Position numbers and translations under genes: made by a program. Source: Pelobates cultripes (taxonomy: Eukaryota > Chordata > Amphibia > Anura > Pelobatidae). Taken from it: a stretch of 64,000 nucleotides of DNA. Each line of letters opens with the position of its first letter. The first letter of the stretch is position 1. The notes under the pieces are model-generated. The model saw only the letters and a list, made by a program, of their open reading frames with translations, was not told the DNA's origin and did no database searches. This document shows positions 21,260-32,433 of the stretch, piece after piece. The stretch is from contig OW240921.1 in NCBI GenBank assembly GCA_933207985.1, positions 114,115,492 through 114,179,491 of the forward strand, given 5' to 3'.

Positions 21260-23017
21260 TCATAAAAAATTGTGTAGATCAAAGTCAGCATTAAGACCAT
21301 GGGGTATAAGAGTCTGAAGTTTATACACCCATTCCATCTCGGTTTTTCCAAGCAGTTTTTTTATGTCACCTCCACGCCAAGAGGTAAAGCATTTTTTTAT
21401 ACCCATGCATTTTAATAGGCGTGGGTCCTTATTGTGCATAATAAAATGTTTGGATACTGTATGATTTAAGTATCCATTTTTAATATTTCTGCAATGTTCG
21501 CTTAGCCTTATCTTTAAGCACCTTGTGGTCATCCCCACATATTGGAGGCCACATGGGCACTCAAGCAGATAAATAACATTTTTCGTATTGCAGCATATAA
21601 AATCATAAATATTGTACACTTTTTTTGTCTGATTAGACATAAAACTTGAGACTTTTGATGAAATAAAATGATCAGTGGTTTTGCATACAATACATTGTTT
21701 ACATCTATAAAAACCCTTTGTCTGGGGAAAAAAAGACAGATTTTTGGGAGGAGATTTTTTAGTAAAATTAGTAGTTAGAATAGATTTGAAATTGGGTGCT
21801 CCTCTAAAAACAATATTTGGATGAACAGGTATAATAGAGCTAAGTATCTCATCATGTTTGAGTATATGCCAGTGTTTTCTTATTATTCGTTTAACATCTT
21901 TACTTTTATTATTAAAATTAAAAATAACTGGGAGTACTATTGGTTCTTTGTTTTTGTATGTTAAAAGTTCTTTTCGTTCCTTTTGTTTGACAGTATTTAT
22001 AGTAGTGTTCAATTCTGATTCTGAATATTTTTTTTCCATGAATTTATTTTTTAAAAAATCCGCTTGTTCATTAAAATCTGTAAGTTCTGAGCAATTTCTC
22101 CGGAGACGTAAAAACTGGCTTTTTGGAGCACTTTCAAGCCAGGGCTTATAATGGCAACTGGAACTGTCTATAGCCGTATTTACACATACTTTTTTTAAAA
22201 ATGTTTTTGTTTGGACTTGTCCATTGTTGATAAAAATATTAAGATCTAGAAAATTTATGGATTCTTTACTAAATTCGTGTGTAAGAATAATGCCCCTATT
22301 ATTGGTATTTAAATGATTAATAAAATCAATAAGATGGTTCTCTTGTCCATCCCAAATACAAAAGAGGTCATCTATGTATCGAAAATAAGAGACTAGGTTT
22401 GCCCGCCATTGGTGATTACCCCAGATGGCTTCAGATTCCCAGTTAGCCATAAACAAATTTGCATAACTGGGGGCAAACCTAGTCCCCATAGCAGTACCCC
22501 TTTTTTGCAAGTAAAATGAATCTAAAAACCAGAAATAATTGTTTTTTAAAATAATATTTATACCTTCTATTATAAAATCTATTTGGATATCGGGAATCCT
22601 AGCTTCATGAATTAAAATTTCTTTTATAGCTTGACAGCCAATGTCATGAGGAATAATAGTATAAAGAGACTGTACGTCGCATGTGACTAGTATAAAACTA
22701 TTTTTCCAAGTAAAATCATTTAAAAATTTTAAAAGTGACATAGAGTCTTTTAGATAGGATTTCATGAGTTTGACCGAAGGCTGAAGAAGGGTATCAATAT
22801 ATTGGGAAAGGTTACATAAAAGAGAACCTATCCCAGAAACAATAGGTCTACCTGGGGGGTGTTGCTCATTTTTATGAATTTTGGGGAGAAAGTAGATGAC
22901 AGGAGTAATCGGGAATTTTTTGTTTAAAAAATTAAATTCATGTTTGTTTAAAATATTTAGATTAAGACCTTTGTTTAAAAAATTAAGTAAAATAGTTTGT
23001 ATATTTTTAGTAGGGTC
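21260..23017 (-). CDS. PLE B reverse transcriptase + GIY-YIG endonuclease (partial, no stop)
   Basis: Same protein as in PLE A, open from the gap edge at 23017 to the stop at 21260. It has LPKIHK intact where PLE A has a stop, motif A CDVQSLYT, motif B KRGTAMGTRFAP (PLE A has KRGNAMG), motif C YIDDLFCIW at about 22367-22378, the CKQCIVC linker and the GIY-YIG domain with QYVGM, RLSEH and the catalytic-type Glu in TEMEW. One small in-frame deletion (NN plus E, near 21945) sets it apart from A. The N-terminus is hidden by the gap; residues that would be read across the N run and beyond it into hAT DNA do not belong to it. Confidence 0.9.
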   Translation of the reverse strand, partial: DPTKNIQTILLNFLNKGLNLNILNKHEFNFLNKKFPITPVIYFLPKIHKNEQHPPGRPIVSGIGSLLCNLSQYIDTLLQPSVKLMKSYLKDSMSLLKFLNDFTWKNSFILVTCDVQSLYTIIPHDIGCQAIKEILIHEARIPDIQIDFIIEGINIILKNNYFWFLDSFYLQKRGTAMGTRFAPSYANLFMANWESEAIWGNHQWRANLVSYFRYIDDLFCIWDGQENHLIDFINHLNTNNRGIILTHEFSKESINFLDLNIFINNGQVQTKTFLKKVCVNTAIDSSSCHYKPWLESAPKSQFLRLRRNCSELTDFNEQADFLKNKFMEKKYSESELNTTINTVKQKERKELLTYKNKEPIVLPVIFNFNNKSKDVKRIIRKHWHILKHDEILSSIIPVHPNIVFRGAPNFKSILTTNFTKKSPPKNLSFFPQTKGFYRCKQCIVCKTTDHFISSKVSSFMSNQTKKVYNIYDFICCNTKNVIYLLECPCGLQYVGMTTRCLKIRLSEHCRNIKNGYLNHTVSKHFIMHNKDPRLLKCMGIKKCFTSWRGGDIKKLLGKTEMEWVYKLQTLIPHGLNADFDLHNFL

Positions 23018-23117
23018 NNNNNNNNNNNNNNNNNNNNNNNNNNNNNNNNNNNNNNNNNNNNNNNNNNNNNNNNNNNNNNNNNNNNNNNNNNNNNNNNNNN
23101 NNNNNNNNNNNNNNNNN
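23018..23117. other. Assembly gap (100 N), doubtful join
   Basis: On the left is PLE B RT; on the right the interior of a hAT element. Nothing on either side confirms adjacency, unlike the gap at 9507. Confidence 0.99.
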
Positions 23118-23677
23118 GTATGCACTGTGGAGCCTGGCTTACAGAAGCTGGCAGCAGTGGCAGACAACTGACTGCTATTCAATCTATAACAGTGAAAAAA
23201 GTTTTTTGTTTTTAAATCCAAGCTATTGTGACACCAGATGTAATTGGTGGCACTGACTGGGGAAATGGGCACTGTGAGCCTGACGCAGAAGCTGGCAGCA
23301 GTGGCAGACAACTAAGTGCATTTACATTACATAGAAAAAATAAAAAAAATAAAAAAGCATACCCTTATCCCTAACCTAGCTATGCTTTTCCCTATCTTAT
23401 GAACAGCAGCTACACTTTCCCTCCTCTTACTAAGCATGCAGCTTGAGAATGAATCTAAAATGGATGCTGTCCAGTAGGTGGGAGGGTCTGCTAAGGAGGC
23501 TGTGCTGCTAATTGGCTGGAATGTGTCTGCTGACTGTGAGGTACAGGGTCAAAGTTTACTCAATGATGACGAATAGGGGGCGGGTCGAACCGCGCATATG
23601 TTCGCTCGCCATGGCGAACGCGAACATGCTATGTTCGCCAGGAACCGTTCGCCAGCGAACCGTTCGGTACATCACTA
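23118..23677. mobile_element. hAT element 1, second copy, right end only
   Basis: Ends in ...TTCGGTACATCACTA at 23677 followed by GTAAGCAT, exactly as at 10188. The left half is missing behind the gap. Confidence 0.85.
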
Positions 23678-23856
23678 GTAAGCATACATTTAATATCATG
23701 CGTCACTTGTATATTTTTTGAATGATCAACAATATATAACTTCTCTGTTCTGAGCTTGCCCCTCCCTCCGTCTCCACCCCCTTATACTGTGCTAAAGCCC
23801 ATCTCCTTTCTGTCCTCTCTCCATTTTGTAGATTGCTATGACCCTCCCCCCTACTA

Positions 23857-24288
23857 CTAGTTTAAAATCTCCTCCAACCTTCTAGCCATCCTATCTCCCA
23901 GCACTGCAGACCCTCTCCTGTTTAGGTGCAATCCATCACTACTATAAAGGTTGTACCCAATCGCAAAGTCGGCCCAGTGCTCTAAAAACCCCAAACCCTC
24001 CTTCCTGCATCAAGACTTAAGCCACGCATTGACCTCTCTAATCTCCCGCTGCCTTTCCACTGTAGCGCGTGGCACAGGTAATATCTCAGAGAATACCACC
24101 TTGGAGGTCCTTTTCTTAAGTGTGCTACCTAATTCCCTGAAATCATTCTTTAGGACGTTCCATCTTCCTCTTACTTTGTCAATGGTACCAACATGGACCA
24201 TGACCGCTGGGTCATCCCCAGCCCCTCCCAATACTCCATCCACTCTGTCAGCAACATGCACTGTTAGGGAGAAGCATCTGGGGGTCAC
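23857..24288 (-). pseudogene. CR1 ORF1 fragment, second copy
   Basis: Duplicate of 10368-10799 with the same in-frame TGA (24010-24012) and the same DGLHLN box. It adds no new information except that both copies carry the same mutation, so the nonsense codon predates the duplication. Confidence 0.75.
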
Positions 24289-24684
24289 CAGGGTGGGGTA
24301 AAACCATTTTAAAGTGGGTTATGCTGATTGCATTTTTCCAAAGATTTTTCCTAAGATTTCGATTTTTAGAAGTTTTATTTTTCCACCGATTGGACGCAGC
24401 ACTGAATGGGTTAAAATATACTTGTCCTTGTTGACCTTTGTGTGCATGCATACCTTTGAACTTAATGCCTGAGTTAATTTAGAGTGGCTTTAGATTTGCA
24501 TGAAATGTATTAAACAATAGGACAATAAGGCAATATGGAAATAAGTTGCAAGTTTTACCAAAGGTTCCACAGTCTGTGTGAAAAGTAATTATTTCTCACG
24601 TCTGCTAGAATTTACAGGACCAGAGAGTTCTCTTGTTATCACAGGTTTCATCAAAATTTGCTTCCAACAAAATGAGCCCTCTAG

Positions 24685-24799
24685 TGCAGGGGTAGGCAAC
24701 CCCAGATGCTGTGGACTACACTTACTATAATGCTGGCAAAGCATTAGGAGAGATGTAGTCCACAACATCTGGAGTGACGAAGGTTGCCGACCCCCGCTT
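24685..24799. mobile_element. Palindromic MITE, second copy
   Basis: Same sequence and position relative to the gene as 11196-11310. Confidence 0.65.
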
Positions 24800-24906
24800 G
24801 GGTATACTTTTTTGACTTTGCTTATTTGTTAATTGTTATTTTCTTTATTTGCAGAGCTAGAGAGAGATACACTTCTTGACATTCTGCTGTGACTTGAAAA
24901 TCAAGG

Positions 24907-25027
24907 TGATGTAGAAAAATAATCTAGGCACTCCAAAATGTTCCACAAAAGTAGGCAATTTTGTTGGACCCGAGCACAAAAGAACAACGTTTCGACCCCT
25001 TAGGGCCTTTGCATTTCCATCACCTAT
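24907..25027 (-). mobile_element. 121-bp hammerhead-like retroposon, second copy
   Basis: Same insertion and 15-bp target duplication as 11418-11538. Confidence 0.55.
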
Positions 25028-25476
25028 ACTTGAAAATCAAGGGGCACACATTTGATAGCTGGATAATATTGGGGGATGGTAGAGAGTGCTTGAAAATTCT
25101 GTGCTGCATTCTGCAGGCCCATGAAGGTTAGGTTGGATTTCAGTCTTTTCCTAATGCTGTATTGATAAAGAAGGCCCCAAAAGACTTACATTCTGAAATC
25201 ATTATGTATTGACAAGAGAATTACAAAATGTAGGGAATTTTGCATCAAATGTTGCATTTCTATTGTAAGTTGGTCACATTTCGCTCTTTAGTAAATAACC
25301 CTGTAAGAGATCAGTGTAATTATTAAGAGGTTATCTGAGTGATTACTTAAAAAATAAATGATTTGGTCAGCTGAAGTCATGAGCACATTGTAATATATAA
25401 TCATGTTGACATTGACTTACACTGACTCATGATAAGTCTCTTGTCAGTTAGTCAACAGGATCCACTAACTGATAAT

Positions 25477-25497
25477 GTTAATTAACAAAGTATATAA
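25477..25497 (+). promoter_or_regulatory. Candidate core promoter of copy C
   Basis: TATATAA at 25491-25497 with GTTAATTAAC just upstream, 48-54 bases before the ATG, as in copy B. Confidence 0.4.
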
Positions 25498-25544
25498 CAG
25501 CTTGCTGAAGACATTATCGTTATAGAACACTACAGGCATTCAAG

Positions 25545-25746
25545 ATGGACCCCAGCTCTCACAAACGCTATCATCTACATGAATGGGAACCAACAGACAT
25601 GTTTAATACATATTATTCTGGAACAACTGAAAAATATATCACTGAAGAGTCTGTGAGATTTACAGTTGAACAACTTTATAAAGTGATAGGGCAAGGTATG
25701 CTATGTTTAATACATTAATACATTTAAAAAACACTACACCTTGGTA

Positions 25747-25777
<31 letters not shown>

Positions 25778-28700
25778 CTTTATTTTTTGCAGTGCATAGA
25801 GTAACATACAGGCATTTCTGGACATCATAGTAAGACAATGAGTTAATAATAAAAGAGTAGCTTAGTACACCAAAGGTAATGCAAGTTTTGTGTAATAGTA
25901 TAAGCACTATGCACAGCCTTTCAGCGAGTAGCAGGAGGAAAATTAACATAATGAGCATCAACAGGTCTTTGGTAGAAATTGTAAGAGTAAATAAGGAATG
26001 AAAACCTACAGCTTGTCTATAAGTGTAAGCTTTGAGGAGACCCCCCAATCAGGTATTATGTGAAACAAGTTTGTAGTTGTATAATGCTTCCAAAATAAAT
26101 GTTTTCTTAGGATTTTGTTTTAAAGTTTGTAAAATAAGTTATGTCTTAATTCTTCAAAAAAAGTATGAACCTTAGGAAAGCCTTGATGGGTGGCTTGGAA
26201 GTAGAGTTGTAAAAATGAAGAAAAGTTTTCTAAAATGATATAAAATATTTAATAGTTATTGTTTTTGATATTCAAAATGTATTCAAAATTATGACCTCTT
26301 CCAATTAAATCCAAGTGAAAACAAGATTATACAAGATTATACAAAGTAAAGTTTTTTTTTTTGCTTTGTTTGTTTATTTTTTTTATCTTGGGTATTTTTC
26401 TACGCAGGTCAAATTCAAGGAGACTATTTGATTGATATTTCTGCTGGCTGTCACATTCACCATCTATTGCCCATTTTTGAGTTTTTTAGAGAAATTATTA
26501 TTTTAGAATTTAGTGATCTCTGTGTGAAGGAACTAGTGAAATGGAAGCATAAGGAGTCTGAAAGTTATGACTGGACTCACGCCTTATTGATTATGGCAGA
26601 ATTGCAAGGTACGAGGTAAGGATCTAGCTACCAGCCATGTTTTTGATGATTATTGATTTAAAATAAATGTCCATAAACTTTAAAGTTATTTAAAGAAGTA
26701 ATATACAACTGGAAGGCAAATATATCCATGTAGTTGATCAGGGACAGAATTGTGTTCTTTTTGACTATTAATTTATTGTTTCTATTCTCTGTCACACAGA
26801 CATTCACACATCTCAAAAGAATGGATGAGTCTCTCTATACAGATATTGATTCTTAAAGACTTATTAGTGAAATGTAATACAGGTAGTCTTCACTTTGCAA
26901 CCTACCTGCAAAACAACGGCTCAGAGTTACAGCCAGCTCTGAAGTGCTGAGATTAGACCTTAAAGGGACATTGTAGTCACTATAACCATTTTATCTCATT
27001 GAATTGGTTATAGTGCCTGGAGTTCCCTGGCACTGTCCCTCCACTCAGTGTTGCACCATGCCACAACATAAGAGTCCCTGGCCACCTACAGTCCAGCCCC
27101 TTCTGTATGTGTAGCTAAGGCAGAGATTACTCACTTCCTTGTTGTCATACCCATTCATACCGTCAGTATGAATAAGAACAAAGAGGAACTACAATTGGTG
27201 TATATAAAATTAAACACCATAAAAAATAGAAACTAAGATACATTCACAAACGTATGGATAAAATTGGTGGATTATAATCAAAAATGAAGACTTCTTTTCT
27301 TCTCTTCTCTCACTCTTTATGCTTTCAGGGTAAGAGAGGAATATAAAACATAGTGTATAACTGTATATACACAAAATAAATACTTTATTAGATTGCACTC
27401 ACAGGAAATCAGTAGTTAAAAAGCCCATCAGATTCTCAGAGAAAAACAGGAAGAAGCTGGTAAACACCCAGGATAAGAAGCATGCGAATATGAAACAAAA
27501 TATATAATAAAAAATGCAGTATAAAAGCAATCATGCCACCCTACGTTTTTTATCCTAAGACTTTGTCAGGGGCATCCGGCTATTGTCCTACAGTCTTGTC
27601 TTCCAATACCATTTAAATGTCCCGCTTGTTTCTTTCTCAAAGTTTGTAAGCCAATCCGGAACAAGTCCTTCATTAAATCCACCTGTAAAAAATAAACGTA
27701 ATTCAGCAACCGGGGATTGGGAGGTGGGAGGGAGAGGGGACCTGCAGTGCCAGGAAAATGGATTGTTTTCCTGGCACTGGAGTTTCCCTTTAACAAGGCC
27801 ACATGGCTATGTGGGTGGTAATATGGCTTCATATGATGTACCTTTTTATGACATAATTTAGCGTAGCAACACAACTTCCCAGCATGCATTTTTAGAATCA
27901 TTATATATTACATGGAATTTCCAGAAATCCATTTAACTATTGGCAAATAAATACGAGATTTGTGAAAAAATTTATCAAATTGATTTGTCTGAAAAAAACA
28001 CCTTTGATGCGTATTCAAACTAATCGATTTGTTCTGAAAATAAATGGAAATTCCAACTCTGAAATACAACATTAACGGAAACAGCTCATCTGCTTAAAAC
28101 AAATTGAGGGGTTTTGATATGAATAAATCAGTTAATTATCAGATTACTCATAATGTTTATTGATAAACCGAACTATTGAACAAGTCTAATAGATATGTTG
28201 AACAATTTGGCAAGACTTATTTCCAAATAAGTAAAAACAAAACAGAGCAAATCAATGCTCCTTATAAACACATACTACAGATCACGTGTTATATGTGTCT
28301 CTATTGTATGTATGTATTAAACTTTTAGCCATCTGGTTATATTTTTCAGCTTCAAGGGCAAAAAAATTGAAAACGCTTTAAGAAGAAATATCTCACACAT
28401 TTTAAAATGTGATTTCACCAAGGAAAACATTACAGATCCAGTCGTTGTACCAAAAGCAGACTGTGTGGTCAGTTTGTTCATTTTCCATCTGGTTTGTGAA
28501 GATCTAGACGAATATTGCAGGCACCTGAAAAAAGTGTCATGCTTGCTAAAACTGGGTGGACATCTGCTGCTATTTGGATTATTCAATGCAAAATATTACA
28601 CTGTAGGTGGGAGCAAATATCACTTATTAACATCTGATAAAACGTCTGTAGAGGAGGCCCTGACAGATGCAGGATTTGTTATCGAACACTTGGAAGTTAT

Positions 28701-28785
28701 AGAAAGCAAAATGCGGAATGATACAACATATTTGGAACATATGTGTTTTATTAAGGCCTTGAAAGAAAGCAATGTAGTTGTTTAA
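25545..28785 (+). CDS. NNMT/INMT-like N-methyltransferase, copy C (complete, 3 exons, 264 aa)
   Basis: Exons are 25545-25695, 26408-26615 and 28350-28785; all introns are GT-AG and the phases fit. They join to 264 codons plus stop, the length of human NNMT. Exon 1 gives MDPSSHKRYHLHEWEPTDMF...YYSGT, matching the N-terminal 'lid' with its conserved Tyr and F-x-P-type region. Exon 2 holds SAM motif I, LIDISAGCHIHHLL, then SDLCVKELVKWKHKE and YDWTHALLI. Exon 3 has LKCDFTKENITDP, VVVPKADCVVSLFIFHLV, LLKLGGHLLLFGLF, VEEALTDAGFVIEHLEV and CFIKALKE, all family landmarks. The enzyme is expected to be cytosolic and to move a methyl group from SAM to a pyridine or amine. NNMT, INMT and PNMT cannot be separated by eye. 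Motif I has SAGC where NNMT has GSGP, which may alter SAM binding. No signal peptide or membrane segment is seen. Confidence 0.9.
25751..26051 (-). mobile_element. Short retroposon in intron 1 of copy C
   Basis: Counterpart of 12262-12556, with a longer AT repeat at its left edge and a few base changes. Confidence 0.6.
26960..27793. mobile_element. TTAA-flanked MITE in intron 2 of copy C
   Basis: Counterpart of 13465-14298, with the same nested insertion and hammerhead-like motif at 27539-27572. Confidence 0.6.
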
Positions 28786-28896
28786 AATGGGACTTCACCT
28801 AATGTTCCATCTTAAAGGGAATGCATACTTTAAATGGTTTCTCTCTTTTCAAAATTAATTATTTAAATAATACACTAGTGAAAATGATATCAACAA

Positions 28897-28902
28897 AATA
28901 AA
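28897..28902 (+). promoter_or_regulatory. Candidate polyadenylation signal of copy C
   Basis: AATAAA about 112 bases past the stop, followed by three more AATAAA-type words. Confidence 0.5.
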
Positions 28903-29655
28903 TAAATAAATAAATCATTGCAGCTATAAGTCCGAGCTGAGGGTTGGTTCAGTGTAATTTCTGCACTCAAAACATTTGCAATTATGATGTTAAGACAGGT
29001 CCTTTAAAATTGTTGGAGCTAAATATGCATTAAAACCAACTCTTAAAAATAAAAAATTCTGGCAAATTTTAACCAATTCAATTTTTGTTGGGACAGATTA
29101 TTTCTAGTATGTAGTCATCTGACACAAGGACATACAGACAGACAGAAAAGTGATAGATTCACTATGTAGTACACCAATATTTACATTGAAGTCCGAACAC
29201 TGTAATGGCTCCACAACAATGCCAAATGTAGGTAATGAAAAAGTGCACGATATATTTAGAATAAAGAGAGGAAATTTTTTTAAAAATGGCAGCATCTAAT
29301 AGCCCACCTAATAAGATACCTCCAATATATGCACCAAAAGCCAGTGTGCAACTTATATGCATATTCAAATAGATGGTAATGAAACAGGGGGAAGCCGGGA
29401 GATACAAATGGCAGCTGGAGATAACAAAATCTACTAGGAGGAGGGGAGATAGAGACACTGGAGAGGGTCCCAACAAACCTTCAATGAGGCCCTGAACATA
29501 TTTCATGCCTGTCTTGGCACTTTCTCAGCATCCTTCATTCTCACAGCTGTGGACTTAAAAAAAAAAAAAAATTAACATATATGTTTTTGGAACATTTCTT
29601 TAGATTGTAAGCTTTTGGGCAGGACTGTCAAAATCTACCATGTTGCTTGTGGAAT
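28903..29655. other. 3' flank of copy C
   Basis: Non-coding and similar to the flank of copy A (~600-1330). It stops at GCTTGTGGAAT (29645-29655), the target duplication of PLE D, and resumes at 39148. Confidence 0.7.
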
Positions 29656-30095
29656 GTAAACAAAAATACGACCCCAAAGTATTCAGTGGAGGGTGGTGAA
29701 ACACAAAGTTATATACAAAAGAGATAAAACCTGAGAAACAGGATGAAATAGTGGTGGGAATCTAAGAAAAAAGCTACATAGGGGGAAATATATTGATATA
29801 GCTCCCGGAGGTGGTAAACTTACAAGAATGTAAATGGTATGCTCTTATCTCACCTCAGGGGTATCTGAAGTTGGTGGAATATCTTCCCAGCAAGATGAAT
29901 CCTCAAAGGACAAAAAAAAGTGCAAATAGTGTGATATTGTATAAAACTATAACAATTTAATTCAAGGTTGCACTTCAAGAAAGCAAACAGCAGGCTTATC
30001 TCCACTGGTGAGTGGATCAAAAAGAGAATTGTCCAGTCCTGGGAGAAACAGTGGTGGATAGATAACACAAGACGGCTAGACGGGACATACTTATT

Positions 30096-30337
30096 TATTA
30101 GGGAGGATAGATAGGTGGGAGCAGCATTATGTAGAGATTTGAAAGCAAGAACCAGAATTTTAAATTGAGCCCTATATCTTACAGGAAGCCAATGTAGGGA
30201 CTGACAGAAGGTTGAGGCTTGGGAGTTGCGGGCGGACAGGAAGATGAGCCTTGCCGCCGCATTCAGTATGGACTGTAACGGCGCAAGTTGGGAGCACGTA
30301 AGACCACTGAGAAGCGGATTACAGTAGTCAATTAGTC
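30096..30337 (-). pseudogene. L2-type LINE reverse transcriptase C-terminal fragment
   Basis: The minus strand reads LAPLQSILNAAARLIFLSARN, then SLHWLPVRYRAQFKILVLAFKSLH and APTYLSSL. This LHWLPV...FKIL block is typical of the C-terminus of L2/CR1-group reverse transcriptases. It is a short relic inside PLE D with no other part of the LINE. Confidence 0.65.
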
Positions 30338-30394
30338 ATGTAGAATAAAATTGGACATATAAAACAAAAAATATAAAAGTCCAACAAGTATCCG

Positions 30395-30435
30395 TATCCA
30401 ACGCTTTTCATCAGAAGCTGACTTCTTCAGGGATA
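30395..30435 (-). ncRNA. Hammerhead-ribozyme-like fold in PLE D
   Basis: Minus strand: TATCC (stem I), CTGAAGA (exact CUGANGA consensus), A, GTCAG-CTT-CTGAT (stem II, five pairs with one G-U), GAAA, AGCGTT, GGATA (stem I, five pairs). This is the closest match to the hammerhead consensus in the window: both conserved boxes are intact and both stems pair. The extra A before stem II is again present. It lies downstream of the GIY-YIG domain, as expected for a 3' pseudo-LTR. Confidence 0.65.
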
Positions 30436-31562
30436 TAAACTTCTTAAAAACGTTGTGGTTTTTATAACAGTATGTGTGGGGCTTGCAGGTGTTCTCCATT
30501 AATTGCATGCGTTCCATCGTAGAACACAGTATCCGGATCCGGCATGTGAGTACTTCCTGTTTCCTTCGTAGAACATAAGCTGGGAATTCCTGTTCCAGTA
30601 TAAGTAGCATACAGAATTTAATGTACCAGAGAATAGTCAGTATACCTGCCGAGGTCAGGGACACAGAAGGAGACACAATGATGAGGGAAAGCCGAAAGTC
30701 AAGGATACCAGAATACAGGGAAGTCAAAACAAAGCCAAAGTCAATAACCATAAATTAATGCTCAGGAACACTCTCTCGGATAACCTACAAAGGGAAACCA
30801 TGACAGGGCAATGAGGAGAAGTAAAAATGCATTTAAATAAGCCTGTTACAGATCTGATTGGCCGAAATTACCCTTTGACCCCAGAACGTGCATGCCCGTC
30901 TCCTGCGTGACGTCACATGCCCGTGGACGTAATTACCGTGGGCGGACAAGAGGTTATAAAATGGTGTGGATCCGCAGTGGCCGGTGTCCACTAACATGTT
31001 GCAGGAGATATTCTGGTGCATGGCCGCTGAGTGGCACTTGCGTTATTGTCAGGAAGGCAATTACTGCAGATAACGCAAGGTGAGGATGAATATGTTACAG
31101 GTGTATAGCCAAAGTTCCTAAGTAATGTATGAAAAAAGGATGTCTCCGGTTTTACAGGCCCAAATTAGGAGTGCTTAATAAGCAAACAATTATATGAGGA
31201 CATATTATAAAGGTGTCCAAGAGAGATTATATATGAACATAAAAAATTTTATGGAAAATGTATAGAAAAAATAAAAAAGTTTAAAATATATAAAAAAAAA
31301 TTAAAAAATAAATACGGAAGAATTGAAAATAATGTAAAGTGTATGAAATGAATGCAGCTGTTGCCTGTATTATCACCAGCATGCTATTCACTCCAATATG
31401 TACATAAAATACAATATAAGATAATAGTCCAATGTGGTCTAAAAAAACAAAAAACACAATTAACATTCATGACAATAAACAGTGAATAAACAGTATATAG
31501 TCATTTTGGGGAAGGGAAAAAAAAAGGACAAGACAAAAGGGGCAGTGGAAAAGTGAATAAGA

Positions 31563-32430
31563 TTAAATAAAACCTACTAGATCAATGTCTTGATTTAAAC
31601 CAGTTTTTAGAGTTCCTAGATTAAATATCCACTGGGCTTCCTTTTTAATTAATTCTTTAATTTTATTCCCTCCTCTCCAATGCGTGTCAATTTTATATAT
31701 GCCTATGGCAATAAAAGTGGACCAATCAAACAGAGTACACATGCTACAGTGTTTCAGTACGCTGTAATCTAGGTTTTTATTCTTTATATTATTAAAGTGT
31801 TCCCGGAATCTGATATGAAGTTTTCGGTTGGTTCTGCCCATGTATTGGGCCCCACAACCACACAGTAACAAATAAATGATATATGTAAATTTTCAATGTA
31901 TAAATGTTTTAATTGAATATGTTTTATTAATATATGTCCCAATAAAACTAGTGATCTTTTTCTTTTGATGGATGCAGGTTGAACATGTTCCATATGGAAT
32001 CAAGGGGATTTAGAAGATTGAAGGAAATGGTCTGTTTTGTTATTTTTATTAAGTAAGAGACCAGGGGCAAGTTGGCTTTTTAAATTATCTTCTTTTCTGT
32101 AAATAACCAGAGGTTTATCCGGGATAAATTTTCCTAAAATATCATCTTTATTCAGGATTTTTAGATCCTTTGGCATGTGTATTATATTTAGTGGTGAAGG
32201 CAAATGAAAATTTATTCTTTTTCTTGGGATTCTTTTTAGTATTATCACACAGAGATTGATTTCTGCCTTTGATTTTTTTTGTTCATCTTGTTCAATAACA
32301 TATTTCTTAAATATCCCTTTTCCAGATATCTATTTTTTATGATTTGAGATTGTTCTTCAAAGATCTGAATAGCAGAACAGTTTCTCCTCATACAAGTCAT
32401 TTGACCCATAGAGATGTTACTTAGCCACAA
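31563..32430 (-). pseudogene. PLE D linker and GIY-YIG endonuclease (frameshifted)
   Basis: From high to low coordinates: MRRNCSAIQIFEEQSQIIKNRYLEKGY (the stretch right after the RT thumb in PLEs; PLE A has LRRNCSELTDFNEQADF), PKDLKILNKDDILGKFIPDKPLVIYR, then after frame changes CGCGAQYMGRTNRKLHIRFREH...THWRGGNK...EAQWIFNL, the GIY-YIG domain with its Tyr-x2-Gly, Arg-Glu-His and Glu features. Three separate frames are needed, so it is dead. It is clearly a different subfamily from PLE A. Confidence 0.8.
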
Positions 32431-32433
32431 AGG

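Larger units (their letters stand above)
19823..23017 (-). mobile_element. Penelope-like element B, partial (runs into gap)
   Basis: A second unit in direct tandem with PLE A, matching it base for base apart from scattered changes, until the gap at 23018. On the minus strand it lies upstream of PLE A ORF1, so its terminal region acts as the 5' pseudo-LTR of A. Confidence 0.9.
23118..28291. repeat. Large duplication 1, second copy
   Basis: Near-identical to about 9660-14796, starting within the internal repeats of the same hAT element and ending at the empty PLE site. The contig begins right at a gap in a repeat array. Confidence 0.9.

Noticed and set aside
22896..23215. ORFs crossing the N runs (also at 9341-9628, 35118-35376 and 46620-46919)
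   Set aside because: The N run is read as open sequence; the parts on the two sides are unrelated.
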